A stretch of 64,000 bases of DNA from Trinickia acidisoli (GCF_017315725.1 NZ_JAFLRG010000001.1:3968001-4032000), one strand, 5' to 3'; positions 8,183-17,750 are shown, counted from the first letter of the stretch. Translations and numbers: made by a program. The notes: a model not told the origin generated them from the letters alone.

Positions 8183-9111
8183 GCACCGTACTCGCCGTCA
8201 GTTTCGAATTGCCGTTCAAGGCACCCTACGACTGGACGCGCGTGCTGCGCTTCTTTGCCGGGCGCGCGACGCCCGGCGTCGAAGCGATCGAGGACGGTAC
8301 CTACCGGCGCGCGATCGAGTGGGACGGCGCGAGCGGCACGCTCTGCGTGGCGCGCCATGCGCGCAAGCACCGTCTCGTCGTGACGATCGAAGGCGACGCA
8401 AGCGGCTATGCCGAAGCGCTCGCACCGCACGTCGCCACGATGTTCGACGTCGACGCAGACCCGGCCGCCATCGGCCGTCACCTCGCGCGCGATGCGTGGC
8501 TCGCGCCGCTCGTCGAGGCGGCGCCGGGCCTGCGCCTGCCCGGCGCCTGGTCGGCATTCGAACTCGTCGTGCGAGCGATCGTCGGCCAGCAGGTCAGCGT
8601 CAAAGCCGCGACGACGCTGATCGGCCGCCTCGTCGTCCGCGCGGGCCGGCGCATCGACGATCATCCGCATCCGGGCACGGCCTGGCGCTTCCCGAGCCCG
8701 GCCGCGCTCGCCAACGCCGATCTCGCGCAAATCGGCATGCCGGGTAAGCGCGTCGCCGCCCTGCAAGGGCTCGCCCGCGCCGTGGCCTCGGGCGCCGTGC
8801 CGATCGACGACATCCATGCCGCCCGCCTGCCGGCCGCCGCTTTGGCCGACGCGCGTGCTGCGCTGCTCGCGCTGCCGGGCATCGGCCCGTGGACGGTCGA
8901 ATACATCGCGATGCGCGCATGGCGCGACGTCGACGCTTTTCCGTCCACCGACCTCGTCCTGATGCAGTCGATCGCCGCACGCGATCCCTCGCTCACGCGC
9001 GCCCCCGCTCAGCGGGTGCGCACGCGGACATGGCGCCCCTATCGCGCGTATGCGGCCATGCATCTCTGGAATGAAATCGCCGATCGAGCAGGCGGTGTCC
9101 GCGGCGGGTAG
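8179..9111 (+). CDS. alkA: DNA-3-methyladenine glycosylase II (AlkA type)
   Basis: A protein of about 310 residues combining the N-terminal AlkA domain with an HhH-GPD glycosylase fold. The motif VRAIVGQQVSVKAA, the hairpin LPGIGPWTVEYIAMRA and the catalytic Asp in FPSTDLVL are visible. It removes alkylated purines in base-excision repair. The best-fitting start is TTG 8179, whose last bases form the TGA stop of ada (TTGA overlap); no ATG lies in this frame near the expected N-terminus. This implies expression coupled to ada. Confidence 0.88.
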   Translation: MSTVLAVSFELPFKAPYDWTRVLRFFAGRATPGVEAIEDGTYRRAIEWDGASGTLCVARHARKHRLVVTIEGDASGYAEALAPHVATMFDVDADPAAIGRHLARDAWLAPLVEAAPGLRLPGAWSAFELVVRAIVGQQVSVKAATTLIGRLVVRAGRRIDDHPHPGTAWRFPSPAALANADLAQIGMPGKRVAALQGLARAVASGAVPIDDIHAARLPAAALADARAALLALPGIGPWTVEYIAMRAWRDVDAFPSTDLVLMQSIAARDPSLTRAPAQRVRTRTWRPYRAYAAMHLWNEIADRAGGVRGG

Positions 9112-9346
9112 CCGCGGAGTAACCGCTGAGTCGCCGCGCGCCTCGCGATCGCTTGTGCCGCAAGCGTCGCATGGGTCGATCGAGAACCCCGCACACGCAC
9201 GATCCGCCGCCGTCCGAGCGGCCGCTTTCCCTTGCCCGCATTGGCCGCAAGCGAGGTTCTCGGCGCGGTGTTAAAGTGCCCGCTACCCAAAAATAATTGC
9301 ATCGAGGCGCCTTGCGCAGCACGGCCCGGTGCCTCGATCGGCTTCG

Positions 9347-10963
9347 ATGTCAGATATCCAAACACCATCCAGGTTGGAAGCATTCGCGCAGCGCTTGTCG
9401 GTGTTGACGTCACCGGCGGCGCAGGGCGTGCTCGCCCGTGGCTTGCGCGGAATCGAGAAGGAAAGCCTGCGCATCGAGCGCGACGGCGCGCTTGCGATGA
9501 CCGCGCATCCGCGCGCGTTCGGCTCGGCGCTCACGCATCCGCTGCTCACGACCGACTATTCCGAGGCCCTGCTCGAGATCATCACGCCGGCCGAGGCGAG
9601 CGTCGAACACCTGATCGCGCAGCTCGACGAACTGCACCGCTTCGTTTATTCGCAACTCGGCGACGAATTGCTCTGGACCGACTCGATGCCAGGCCGCCTG
9701 CCGGCAGACGACGACATCCCCATCGCCGAATACGGCACGTCGAATATCGGCAGGCTCAAGCACGTCTACCGGCATGGGCTTGCGCTCCGGTACGGGCGCA
9801 CGATGCAGTGCATTGCCGGCATTCACTACAACTTCTCGCTCAGCGAGGAGGCGTGGCGTCTGCTGCATGCGCGACGCCCGACGTCCGCCACCGCCGTCGA
9901 CTTCCAATCGGCGTGCTACCTGGCTTTGATCCGCAATTTCCGCCGCACGAACTGGCTGCTGATGTATCTGTTCGGCGCATCGCCCGTGCTCGACAGAGCG
10001 TTCCTGCGAGGCCGCCCGCACACGCTCGAAACGTTCGACGAAAGCACGCTCTACCGCCCCTACGCGACGAGCCTGCGCATGAGCGATCTCGGCTACTCGA
10101 ACACGACGGCGCAGGCGGCGTTGCAGCCCAATTACGACACGTTGCCCGGCTATCTGGAAGCGCTCGCGCGCGCCGTCAGCGAGCCGTATCCGCCCTACGA
10201 GTCGATCGGCACGCATCGCGACGGCGACTGGGTGCAGCTCAATACGAACGTGCTGCAGATCGAGAACGAGTTCTATTCGACGATTCGGCCCAAACGCGTC
10301 ACGCATTCGGGCGAGCGCCCCTTGCATGCGCTCGCGTCGCGCGGTGTGCAGTATGTCGAGGTGCGCTGTCTCGACATCGATCCGTTCGAACCGTGCGGCA
10401 TCTCGGTCGAAACGGCGCGCTTTCTCGATGCGTATCTGCTGGTTTGCGCGCTCGAGGACAGCCCGACGCTGCCGCCTGCGGCCTATGCCGAGGCGAATGC
10501 GAATTTCGGCCGCGTCACGCTCGAAGGCCGCAAACCCGGCCTGACGCTGATGCGCGAGGGCCGCGCCGTATCGATGCGCGACTGGGCCGACGAACTGTTC
10601 GAGCGCATCGAGACCGCCGCGCGTGCGCTCGATGCGCTTGGCGGCAACGGCGCGCACGTGCGCGCCGTTGCCGCGCAGCGCGCCAAGCTTGCCGATCCCG
10701 ACACGACGCCTTCCGCTCATGTGCTGCGCACGATGCGCGAGCGCGGCCAGTCTTTCCTCGATTTCGGCTTGGCGCAAAGCGAGGCGCATGCCGCGTATTT
10801 CCGCGCTCGGCCGCTCGAGGCGGATGCTTTGCAGGCGGCGCGCCTACTGGTCGAGCGCTCGCTCGTCGAGCACACCGAACTCGAACGGCGCGACGCGCCG
10901 GGCTCGTTCGACGATTTCGTCAACGACTACCGCGCCTATACGCTCGAACGCTTCAGCGTATAG
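9347..10963 (+). CDS. gshA: Glutamate-cysteine ligase (type 1)
   Basis: A 538-residue enzyme of the proteobacterial GshA class, which forms gamma-glutamylcysteine, the first step of glutathione synthesis. Family landmarks are GLRGIEKESLRI near the start, HPLLTTDYSEALLEIITP (acidic metal/ATP ligands), MQCIAGIHYNFS and the RYVEVRCLD-like strand (YVEVRCLDIDPF). ATG 9347 begins MSDIQTP; a GTG at 9329 would add six residues. It stands alone, with about 235 bases upstream. A second ligase of the unrelated YbdK class is encoded at 33859. Confidence 0.93.
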   Translation: MSDIQTPSRLEAFAQRLSVLTSPAAQGVLARGLRGIEKESLRIERDGALAMTAHPRAFGSALTHPLLTTDYSEALLEIITPAEASVEHLIAQLDELHRFVYSQLGDELLWTDSMPGRLPADDDIPIAEYGTSNIGRLKHVYRHGLALRYGRTMQCIAGIHYNFSLSEEAWRLLHARRPTSATAVDFQSACYLALIRNFRRTNWLLMYLFGASPVLDRAFLRGRPHTLETFDESTLYRPYATSLRMSDLGYSNTTAQAALQPNYDTLPGYLEALARAVSEPYPPYESIGTHRDGDWVQLNTNVLQIENEFYSTIRPKRVTHSGERPLHALASRGVQYVEVRCLDIDPFEPCGISVETARFLDAYLLVCALEDSPTLPPAAYAEANANFGRVTLEGRKPGLTLMREGRAVSMRDWADELFERIETAARALDALGGNGAHVRAVAAQRAKLADPDTTPSAHVLRTMRERGQSFLDFGLAQSEAHAAYFRARPLEADALQAARLLVERSLVEHTELERRDAPGSFDDFVNDYRAYTLERFSV

Positions 10964-11076
10964 GCGAGGCCCTGGCCACCCGCCGCGCTTCGCTCCGTGC
11001 GAACGCCGGCGCGCGGGGCCTGTCTGAAGCTAGAGGCACGCTAATTGCAGCGCCCGAGAACGAGGAGGGCGTTCGC

Positions 11077-11508
11077 ATGAAAAAGCTAGGATCGGTGATC
11101 GCCTGTGCACTCATCGCGGGATGCGCTGCGACCAATCAGGTCGATCCGGAAACGATGCAAATCGCGACGAAGCCGCTCGTGTGCCGCGGCGGCGAATGCG
11201 ACCTCTGGTGGCAACGCGCGCACCAATGGGTCACGCAACACGCGCAATACCCATTGCGGACGGACACCCACGAAGCGATCGAGACGGCCGGCCCCGCGGG
11301 CGGCGGCAGCGCCCCCGCGTTCCAAGTCACGCTTGCACACAATCCCGACGGTTCGTCGACGATCGGGTTTTCCGCACACTGCGATCGCCCGCTTGCCGGC
11401 TGCCGGCCGAACCCTTGGCGGGCAACGGCCGATTTCAAGCAATTCGTCCGATCGGGAACCGAGACCGCGCAACCCGCGCAACCCGCGCAAGCACAGCCGC
11501 CGCAGTAA
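11077..11508 (+). CDS. Predicted lipoprotein, hypothetical
   Basis: A 143-residue protein with a lipoprotein signal: short charged N-terminus, hydrophobic core and lipobox LIAGC with Cys16. The residue after Cys is Ala, compatible with outer-membrane sorting. The mature part has paired cysteines (VCRGGEC and HCDRPLAGC) and ends in a PAQ-type Gln/Pro-rich tail made of short repeats. ATG 11077 follows GAGGAGGGC. No function is recognised. It is convergent with the DHA2 exporter gene. Confidence 0.75.
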   Translation: MKKLGSVIACALIAGCAATNQVDPETMQIATKPLVCRGGECDLWWQRAHQWVTQHAQYPLRTDTHEAIETAGPAGGGSAPAFQVTLAHNPDGSSTIGFSAHCDRPLAGCRPNPWRATADFKQFVRSGTETAQPAQPAQAQPPQ

Positions 11509-11531
11509 GCCGCTTCGCGCCTGGCCGCGCG

Positions 11532-13094
11532 TCAGTGCCCCATCGAGGCGCCGGCGCCGCGCTTCGGTTTCGTGATCCAGACGAGCACGGCCAGCAGCAC
11601 GAACGCTGCGCAGGAAATCCGGAAGAAGTCGTTCGTCGCCATCATGAAGCCCTGCTGGGTGACGAGCGCGTTCAACTGCGCGCCGATACCGTCGCCGGTG
11701 ACGCCGAGGTTGCCGAGCGCGTTCTGATAGGCGACGGTGTTCGACGAATACGCATTGACGGATTCGGCGAGGACTGCGTGGTGGTAGATCGCGTCGTTCT
11801 CCCAATAGGTCGTGCTGATCGCCGTGCCGATTGCGCCCGCAAGCGTGCGCAAAAAGTTCGAGAGGCCCGACGCGCTGGCGAGCCGCTCATCGGGAATGCT
11901 CGACAGCGTGATCGTGGTCATCGGCACGAAGAAGCAGGCAACGCCGATGCCCTGCACGATCCGCGGCAGGATGACGTGATTGAACGGCACGTCGAGCGTG
12001 AAGGTGCCGTTCCAGACCGAGACGATCGCGAACACCGTGAACGCGAAGCTGGCGACCATGCGCAGGTCGAGCCGATGCAGATTGCGCCCGATAATCGGCG
12101 AGAGCACCAGCGCGAGCAGGCCGACCGGCGCCGTCGCGAGCCCGGCGAGACCGGCCGTGTAGCCCATCACCGTCTGCAGCCACAGCGGAAAGATGACGAC
12201 CGATCCGAAGAACGTCATATAGCCGAGAAAGATGATCAGCGCGCCGAGGGCGAAGTTGCGGTCTTTGAACAGCGTCAAATCGATGACGGGCGTCTTCTCG
12301 GTGATTTCCCAGGCAAGCAGGAAGGCGAGGGCGACGGCGGCAATCAGCGCGAGCGAGACGATGAACGGCGAATTGAACCAATCGCGGTCTTTGCCGAGAT
12401 CGAGCATCATCTGCAGGCAAGATATGCCGATGACGAGCAGGCCGAGGCCGACTGCGTCGATCCGCTGCTTGCTCGTCTTCGTTTCGCGCCCGCGCAGCAG
12501 AAAGAACGCCGATGCAGCCGAGATGAGGCCGATCGGCAAATTGATGTAGAAGATCCAGGGCCACGTGTAGTTATCGGTGATCCAGCCCCCCATGACGGGC
12601 CCAAAGATCGGCGCGACGATCACCGTCATCGCCCACAGCCCCAACGCCAAACCACGCTTTTGCGGCGGATAGCTGCGCATGAGAATCGTCTGCGAAAGCG
12701 GAACCATCGGTCCCGATACGAGCCCTTGCAGCAAACGGCACGCGATCAGCGACGGGAAATTCACGGCCAAGCCGCATAGGGCCGACGCGAGCGTGAAGGC
12801 CAATACCGAGATCGTGAACAGCCGCACTTCGCCGACGCGGCGCGCGAGCCAGCCGGTCAGCGGCACTGCGATCGCCGCGGCCACGGAGTACGACGAAATG
12901 ACCCAGGTGCCGTCGCTCGTGGCCACGCCCAGGCTGCCTGAAATCGTCGGCACCGCGACGTTCGCGATCGAGGTGTCGAGCACCTCCATGAACGTGCCGA
13001 AAGCGAGACCGACCGTCAGCAGTGCCAGCGTGCCGCCCGCAAGCGGGGCGGGACCCGCCTGCGGCCGTGCCGCCGCGGAAGCCGCATTTGCCAT
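11532..13094 (-). CDS. DHA2-family (EmrB-like) 14-helix drug:proton antiporter
   Basis: A 520-residue major facilitator protein. The motif LDTSIANVAVPTI in the first helix, GWLARRVGEVRLF in the first cytoplasmic loop and the GPVMGGWI motif C identify an exporter of the DHA2 (EmrB/QacA) group. It should expel drugs in exchange for protons, usually with an EmrA adaptor and a TolC-type channel. The divergent gene at 13349 encodes such a channel, but no adaptor gene is present. A sigma70-type promoter overlapped by a palindrome lies upstream. Confidence 0.9.
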   Translation of the reverse strand: MANAASAAARPQAGPAPLAGGTLALLTVGLAFGTFMEVLDTSIANVAVPTISGSLGVATSDGTWVISSYSVAAAIAVPLTGWLARRVGEVRLFTISVLAFTLASALCGLAVNFPSLIACRLLQGLVSGPMVPLSQTILMRSYPPQKRGLALGLWAMTVIVAPIFGPVMGGWITDNYTWPWIFYINLPIGLISAASAFFLLRGRETKTSKQRIDAVGLGLLVIGISCLQMMLDLGKDRDWFNSPFIVSLALIAAVALAFLLAWEITEKTPVIDLTLFKDRNFALGALIIFLGYMTFFGSVVIFPLWLQTVMGYTAGLAGLATAPVGLLALVLSPIIGRNLHRLDLRMVASFAFTVFAIVSVWNGTFTLDVPFNHVILPRIVQGIGVACFFVPMTTITLSSIPDERLASASGLSNFLRTLAGAIGTAISTTYWENDAIYHHAVLAESVNAYSSNTVAYQNALGNLGVTGDGIGAQLNALVTQQGFMMATNDFFRISCAAFVLLAVLVWITKPKRGAGASMGH

Positions 13095-13160
13095 GCGTAT
13101 TCTCCTTTTTTGATCACGCGAGCCCCTCGGACAACTCGCTCGAGCATTCCATTGCGCGCC

Positions 13161-13189
13161 AATATCGCGATATTTGATTGCCCTGTCAA
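13161..13189 (-). promoter_or_regulatory. Promoter with overlapping operator palindrome for the DHA2 gene
   Basis: On the minus strand TTGACA (13189-13184) and GATATT (13166-13161) are 17 bases apart. The -10 box lies within a perfect 14-bp palindrome AATATCGCGATATT (13161-13174), a natural position for a TetR- or MarR-type repressor. No such regulator gene is adjacent. The promoter is about 67 bases before the ATG. Confidence 0.7.
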
Positions 13190-13255
13190 TATTTTTCTAT
13201 GCAATGATGGTTCAGTCCTGTAACTAGCCGTCGGCCGGGATTCGGGGTAGCAGCG

Positions 13256-13305
13256 GTAACGACCGTAACGTGCGGTAACGCAGGCCGCGCGCCGCCTGCG
13301 TTACC
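13256..13305 (+). repeat. GTAACG direct repeats and 12-bp inverted repeat upstream of the efflux channel gene
   Basis: GTAACG occurs at 13256, 13265 and 13275, spaced 9 and 10 bases, about one helical turn. The third copy starts a perfect 12-bp inverted repeat (GGTAACGCAGGC at 13274-13285, GCCTGCGTTACC at 13294-13305) with an 8-base loop, 43 bases before the start codon of the outer-membrane factor. It could be a regulator-binding array or a leader hairpin; no T run follows. Confidence 0.6.
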
Positions 13306-13348
13306 ATCGGGCGAATCTCCATCGCACTCCATCGAAACTCTCGCCGGC

Positions 13349-14926
13349 ATGCCGCGTCATCGCACACCTTTCCTCGCCGCTCCTCGGACGGCTCGCCTCA
13401 CCACCGCGCTTGCCTGCGCGGTAGCCGCCGCGCTCGCCGGATGCGCCGTCGGCCCCAACTATCACCGTCCGAGCACGCCGGCAGCTGCGGCATACAAGGA
13501 AACGCCGGCCGGATGGAAAGTGGCCGAGCCGGCCGACCGAACCGACCGTGGCCCGTGGTGGTCGATCTATCACGACGACCGGCTCTCCGCGCTCATGGGC
13601 GAACTCGATACGTCCAACCAAACGATCGCACAGTACGCGGCAGCTTACCGGCAAGCGCGCGCGCTCGTCGGCGAAGCCCGCGCGGCGTATTTCCCGACGC
13701 TCGGGCTCTCGGCCAGCGCGACGCGCTCGGGGCAGCAGGTGTCGCGCAACAGCACGCTCGCCTCGACGGGCGCAACGTCGAGCATCGGCAATGCGTTCAG
13801 CGCATCGCTCGATGCGTCGTGGGAGCCCGATCTCTGGGGCAAGGTGAGCCGCACCGTCTCGGCTCAGGAGGCTGGGCGGCAGGGCGCGGCGGCCGATCTC
13901 GCGAACGCGCGGTTGTCGGCCCAGGCCACGCTCGCGCAAACCTACTTTCAACTCCGCGCGCTCGATGCGATGCAAAAGCTACTGGACGACACCGTCGCGG
14001 CTTACGCGAAGGCGCTCAAGCTGACGCAAAACCAATATGCGCAGGGCGTCGCCGCACGCTCGGACGTGATTCAGGCACAAACGCAACTACAGTCGGCTCA
14101 GGCCTCCGCGATCGACAATGGCGTGGCGCGCGCGCAGGACGAACATGCGATCGCCGTGCTCGTTGGGCAAAGCGCGTCGAGCTTCTCGATTCCCTCGATC
14201 CCGCTCGAGGCCGAACCGCCGACGGTACCCGTCGACGTACCCTCTGCGCTGCTCGAGCGCCGGCCCGACATCGCGGGCGCCGAGCGCCGCACCGCCGAGG
14301 CCAACGAGCAAATCGGCGTCGCCATCTCCGCCTACTTCCCCTCGCTGACGCTGTCGGCGCAAGGCGGATTCCAAAACTCGGTGCTGTCGCAACTCTTCAC
14401 GCTGCCGTCGCGGTTCTGGACCGTCGGCCCCGAGCTCGCGGCGACGCTGTTCGACGGCGGTCTGCGGCACGCGCAGACCGAAGCGGCGCGCGCCGCTTAC
14501 GACCAGCAGGCGGCCGTGTACCGGCAAACGGTGCTCGCCGCGTTCCAGGACGTCGAAGACAATCTCGCCTCGCAACGCATCCTCGCGCGGGAGGTCGTCA
14601 TCCAGCGGCAGGCCGTCGATTCCGCCAAACAAGCGCTCGCCATCGTCACCAACGAGTACAAGGCCGGCACCGTCGACTACGTCAGCGTGCTGACCGCGCA
14701 AACGACCGCCTTTGCCGCCGAGCAAAAGCTCGAGAATCTGGCGAGCGAGCGGATGGTTTCGTCGGTCGGCCTCGTGAAGGCGCTCGGAGGCGGATGGAAC
14801 GTCGCGCAGATGAATCGCGAAAACGGCGACATGGCGGCACCGGCACCTTCGGCCTGCGCACCGGCGGCGGCCGCTGCGGCACCGGCCGCGGCTGCGTCCG
14901 CCGGCACGTCGACACGAAGCGAATGA
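13349..14926 (+). CDS. Outer-membrane efflux lipoprotein (NodT/OprM family, TolC-like)
   Basis: A 525-residue outer-membrane factor. It has a lipoprotein signal with lipobox ALAGC (Cys32) followed by the family hallmark AVGPNYHRP. Two OEP repeats form the helical barrel, each with long Ala/Gln-rich helices, and a LERRPDIAGAER motif starts the second. It provides the outer-membrane exit for a tripartite pump. The Ala-rich C-terminus (after about residue 490) is low complexity. It is divergent from the DHA2 antiporter gene, which suggests partnership, although the periplasmic adaptor is missing. Confidence 0.9.
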   Translation: MPRHRTPFLAAPRTARLTTALACAVAAALAGCAVGPNYHRPSTPAAAAYKETPAGWKVAEPADRTDRGPWWSIYHDDRLSALMGELDTSNQTIAQYAAAYRQARALVGEARAAYFPTLGLSASATRSGQQVSRNSTLASTGATSSIGNAFSASLDASWEPDLWGKVSRTVSAQEAGRQGAAADLANARLSAQATLAQTYFQLRALDAMQKLLDDTVAAYAKALKLTQNQYAQGVAARSDVIQAQTQLQSAQASAIDNGVARAQDEHAIAVLVGQSASSFSIPSIPLEAEPPTVPVDVPSALLERRPDIAGAERRTAEANEQIGVAISAYFPSLTLSAQGGFQNSVLSQLFTLPSRFWTVGPELAATLFDGGLRHAQTEAARAAYDQQAAVYRQTVLAAFQDVEDNLASQRILAREVVIQRQAVDSAKQALAIVTNEYKAGTVDYVSVLTAQTTAFAAEQKLENLASERMVSSVGLVKALGGGWNVAQMNRENGDMAAPAPSACAPAAAAAAPAAAASAGTSTRSE

Positions 14927-14987
14927 CACGCCGACGTCGCTCGGCCTCGCGCGTGGGGCTGAGCGGCTGCGCCGACCACCTCGCCCG

Positions 14988-15767
14988 CTACCGCGTGTAG
15001 TCGAGCGCGATCGCCCCATCGCCGGTCGGACGCCCAAGCAAGTTGAGCAGCCCCGCCAGATTGTCGCTGGCCGCGCCCACCGCGCTCGCTTTCCCGTGGA
15101 ACGAGGTCGTGGTTGCCGTGATGGCGCCATGCCCGCTCAGCATCAACGGCCCATTGAGGGTCGACAGATCGATCGTCGACGTATCGCCTTGCGCTTGCAG
15201 CGCGACACGGTAAGAACCCAGCGGTTTGACGGGCGATACGCGCGAACTCATGTCGGTCAACGTGACGACGAGTTGCCCGTACGTCCGCGCGCCGAGCAGC
15301 CGCCACGGCGTCCATGAAAGCTGCACGGCGCCATGCAAGTCGAGCGTGTTGAACGGCGCCCCCAACCCCGCGAGCAGCGCCGCCGGTACGGCGATTTGCC
15401 CCGCCGAGATCATGGCACCTCGCGGCGCGGCGGCGACTTGGATCGGATCGGGCATCGCCGGCGTCTGCCGCATGCTCATGCTCAAGTGGCCCGTCAGCAG
15501 CGGCCAGAACGCCGTCTGCCATTGCACGCGCCCAGGCAACAGGGTGCCCGCGCCGGCGTCCGGGCCCGCCGCCAGTACGAGTGCGGCGGAGCCGTGCCAC
15601 AACGAGCCCGCCGGCTCGATCAGATTGACGTGGCCCTGCGTGGCCTTGGCGAACTGCGGCGTGATCCAGGCGGCCGGCATCATGGCGACGAGCGTCACGC
15701 CGCACGACACGACGGCAATGACGAGCCACGGCAGCACGGCGAGCAAGCGCCGCCATCCCGAGTTCAT
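14988..15767 (-). CDS. gspN: Type II secretion system protein N
   Basis: A 259-residue protein with one N-terminal membrane helix (LLAVLPWLVIAVVSCGVTLV) and a periplasmic domain resembling GspN, seen in the TPQFAKATQGHVNLIEPAGSLWHGSA and LPGRVQW patterns. GspN is an accessory inner-membrane component present in some type II systems. ATG 15767 is chosen because AAGAGG precedes it; an ATG seven codons earlier (15788) lacks a clear site. It is last in the gspG-N transcription unit. Confidence 0.85.
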   Translation of the reverse strand: MNSGWRRLLAVLPWLVIAVVSCGVTLVAMMPAAWITPQFAKATQGHVNLIEPAGSLWHGSAALVLAAGPDAGAGTLLPGRVQWQTAFWPLLTGHLSMSMRQTPAMPDPIQVAAAPRGAMISAGQIAVPAALLAGLGAPFNTLDLHGAVQLSWTPWRLLGARTYGQLVVTLTDMSSRVSPVKPLGSYRVALQAQGDTSTIDLSTLNGPLMLSGHGAITATTTSFHGKASAVGAASDNLAGLLNLLGRPTGDGAIALDYTR

Positions 15768-15828
15768 GCGCAACCTCTTGCTCGGCATGGCAGCGGCGCG
15801 CCGCCCGCCCAACTCATGCGCACCGCGG

Positions 15829-16350
15829 TCATTGCTCGGATCTCGCGGGAGTCGTAGCCGGCTGCAGCGCCACCGTGAGGTCGACTTGCCCGTCGGCCGC
15901 CAGCGCCGTCGCGTGCAGCTCGGTGACGCGTACTTTGAATTGCTTGCGCGCATCGTCGAGCCACATCGTCCAAGCCGGAAACGAAGCGTTCTTCGCATCG
16001 ATCTGCACCGCATCGCCTGTCAAGCGCACCTGCGTCGTCGCGAGGCCCGCCTGCGTCAGAGAGGCGGACAGCGCATCGCGCAGCGCACCGCCCGTGGGCG
16101 TGGCGCCTTGCGCGGCCGGCGCGAGCGCGCGCGCTTCGTCGGCCTGTGCGGTCATCTGCGCGATCTCGCGCTGCATCGCCGGCAGCGTGTCCCGCAAGTG
16201 CGCGCGGCCTTGCTGTGCCGGCGCCCACAGCACTGAATAGGCGACGACGACGCCGATGGCCGCGGCACCCCAAGTCAGCAACAATTTTTCTCGTCCGGTG
16301 CGCGGCTCCCAGAAGCCGGCCCAGACATCACCGAATGCGCCTAGATTCAT
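15829..16350 (-). CDS. gspM: Type II secretion system protein M
   Basis: A 173-residue bitopic inner-membrane protein: short cytoplasmic N-terminus (FWEPRTGREKLLLTWG), one membrane helix and a periplasmic ferredoxin-like domain. GspM forms the assembly platform with GspL and supports pseudopilus growth. The start codon overlaps the gspL stop (ATGA), so the two are translationally coupled, fitting a 1:1 complex. A longer frame to 16377 is rejected for this reason. Confidence 0.9.
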   Translation of the reverse strand: MNLGAFGDVWAGFWEPRTGREKLLLTWGAAAIGVVVAYSVLWAPAQQGRAHLRDTLPAMQREIAQMTAQADEARALAPAAQGATPTGGALRDALSASLTQAGLATTQVRLTGDAVQIDAKNASFPAWTMWLDDARKQFKVRVTELHATALAADGQVDLTVALQPATTPARSEQ

Positions 16351-17750
16351 TGACCGCCCCCGTTTCGAATGACCCAATTACCGGTGTTCGTATCGATGTC
16401 GCCGACGAGCCCGTTCTGTGCGAGCCGCTGCGCGAATCCCGCGTCAGGCTTGACGCCAGGCTTGAATGTCACGTCGAGACGTCGATCGTGGTAATCGAGC
16501 GCCGCAATGCCGTTGACGGGGATGCCCCCGAGCGAACGATCGAGACGCGCCGCGACCGAGAGGTAATCATCGGGCGACAATTCGCCGGCGGCGACACGCA
16601 GATGCTCGAGCTGCGTCGTCATTTGCGACGCCGGATCGAGCACGACGGTCGTCCTCGGGAAGGCGTTCAACAACAGCTCCGTCATTTGCGCATTGAGCGC
16701 ATCGCGCTCGCGCGCGAGGGTCATCCACTGAATGTTGGCGCCTACCACGGCAACCAGCAACGCCACGACGCCAAGCGCGATCGGTACCCGCAACCGGCGC
16801 AGCGTCGCGCGATCGAGCCGCCACGGCCGCGATTCGAACTCGAACTGGCACAGGTCGAAGCGGCTGGCGAGCGCGTTGCGCGCAAGCGTCTCGAACGGCA
16901 GCGGAGCGACACCCACGTGCACGCCGTGCGCGGGTACAGCCTCGCCGGCCAGCGTCGGTTCGCCGCCCGGCAGCCCCGTCAGCTCGTACACCGTGACGCT
17001 CGCTTCGCCGGCCAGTGCCGCAAGCGTCGTGCCGAGCGCCGAAAGCGGTACCGCGAGCCCCTCGCCGTGATCGCCCCGGGCGAGGGCGAGTTCGACGCGC
17101 GGCTCCGTGGTGTCGAGCAGCGTCGGCTCCGGCGTGGCCGAGAGCGCGGCATCCGCCAAGATCGCGGGCGCCGTCTGCGCCACCGTCCCGAGGACGGCCG
17201 CGACGAGCGGCGTGGGCCCGGCCAGTGTCGGCGCCGGCATGCCATTGAGCGCACCGACGGCAGCCACCCCTTCGGCTGGAGCCGGCTGCGCGGCGGCCGC
17301 TTCGGTCATCGGCGTCGGTAAGCACCGCGTGACCGGCACGGCACGCAGGCTCCGGTGGCCCGCCGCATTGAAGGCCTCGACGATGAAGCGAAACCAGCCT
17401 CGATCGACGATGGCCATCATGCGCTTGCCGCCTGGGATCGGCTGTGGGTCGAGCGCGATGTGGCAGGTTTGCGCATCCTGGATGAGGTAATCCTCCACGA
17501 CGTTCGGCAACGCCTGCTTGAGCCGCTGCCCCTTGACCGGCGGCAGCACGGCGGCAAGCATCAGCATGTCGCGCGCCGCGACGATCAGCACCGTGGTGGA
17601 CGCGCGCGGCAAGAAGGCGAGCGCCGCACGGCCCGCGCGCTCCTTGCGCCCGCTCTTGTCGAGCAGCACGAACGGCATCTCGGGGAGCTGCCACTCTTGC
17701 GACGGCACCGCCGGATCTCGCGGCGGCAGTAAGACGATCAACGTGCTCAA
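16347..17750 (-). CDS. gspL: Type II secretion system protein L
   Basis: A 467-residue protein with an actin-like cytoplasmic domain (VEDYLIQDAQTCHIALDPQ region), a membrane helix near residue 325 (VPIALGVVALLVAVVGANIQW) and a periplasmic domain homologous in shape to GspM. It anchors the ATPase GspE to the membrane. An Ala/Pro-rich insertion (about 150-205) interrupts the cytoplasmic domain and makes it somewhat longer than the E. coli-type protein. It lies 29 bases after gspK and overlaps gspM. Confidence 0.92.
   Translation of the reverse strand: MSTLIVLLPPRDPAVPSQEWQLPEMPFVLLDKSGRKERAGRAALAFLPRASTTVLIVAARDMLMLAAVLPPVKGQRLKQALPNVVEDYLIQDAQTCHIALDPQPIPGGKRMMAIVDRGWFRFIVEAFNAAGHRSLRAVPVTRCLPTPMTEAAAAQPAPAEGVAAVGALNGMPAPTLAGPTPLVAAVLGTVAQTAPAILADAALSATPEPTLLDTTEPRVELALARGDHGEGLAVPLSALGTTLAALAGEASVTVYELTGLPGGEPTLAGEAVPAHGVHVGVAPLPFETLARNALASRFDLCQFEFESRPWRLDRATLRRLRVPIALGVVALLVAVVGANIQWMTLARERDALNAQMTELLLNAFPRTTVVLDPASQMTTQLEHLRVAAGELSPDDYLSVAARLDRSLGGIPVNGIAALDYHDRRLDVTFKPGVKPDAGFAQRLAQNGLVGDIDTNTGNWVIRNGGGQ

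Noticed and set aside
13016..13204. Short minus-strand ORF overlapping the start of the DHA2 gene
   Set aside because: Runs through the promoter and operator and lacks an RBS and coding character.
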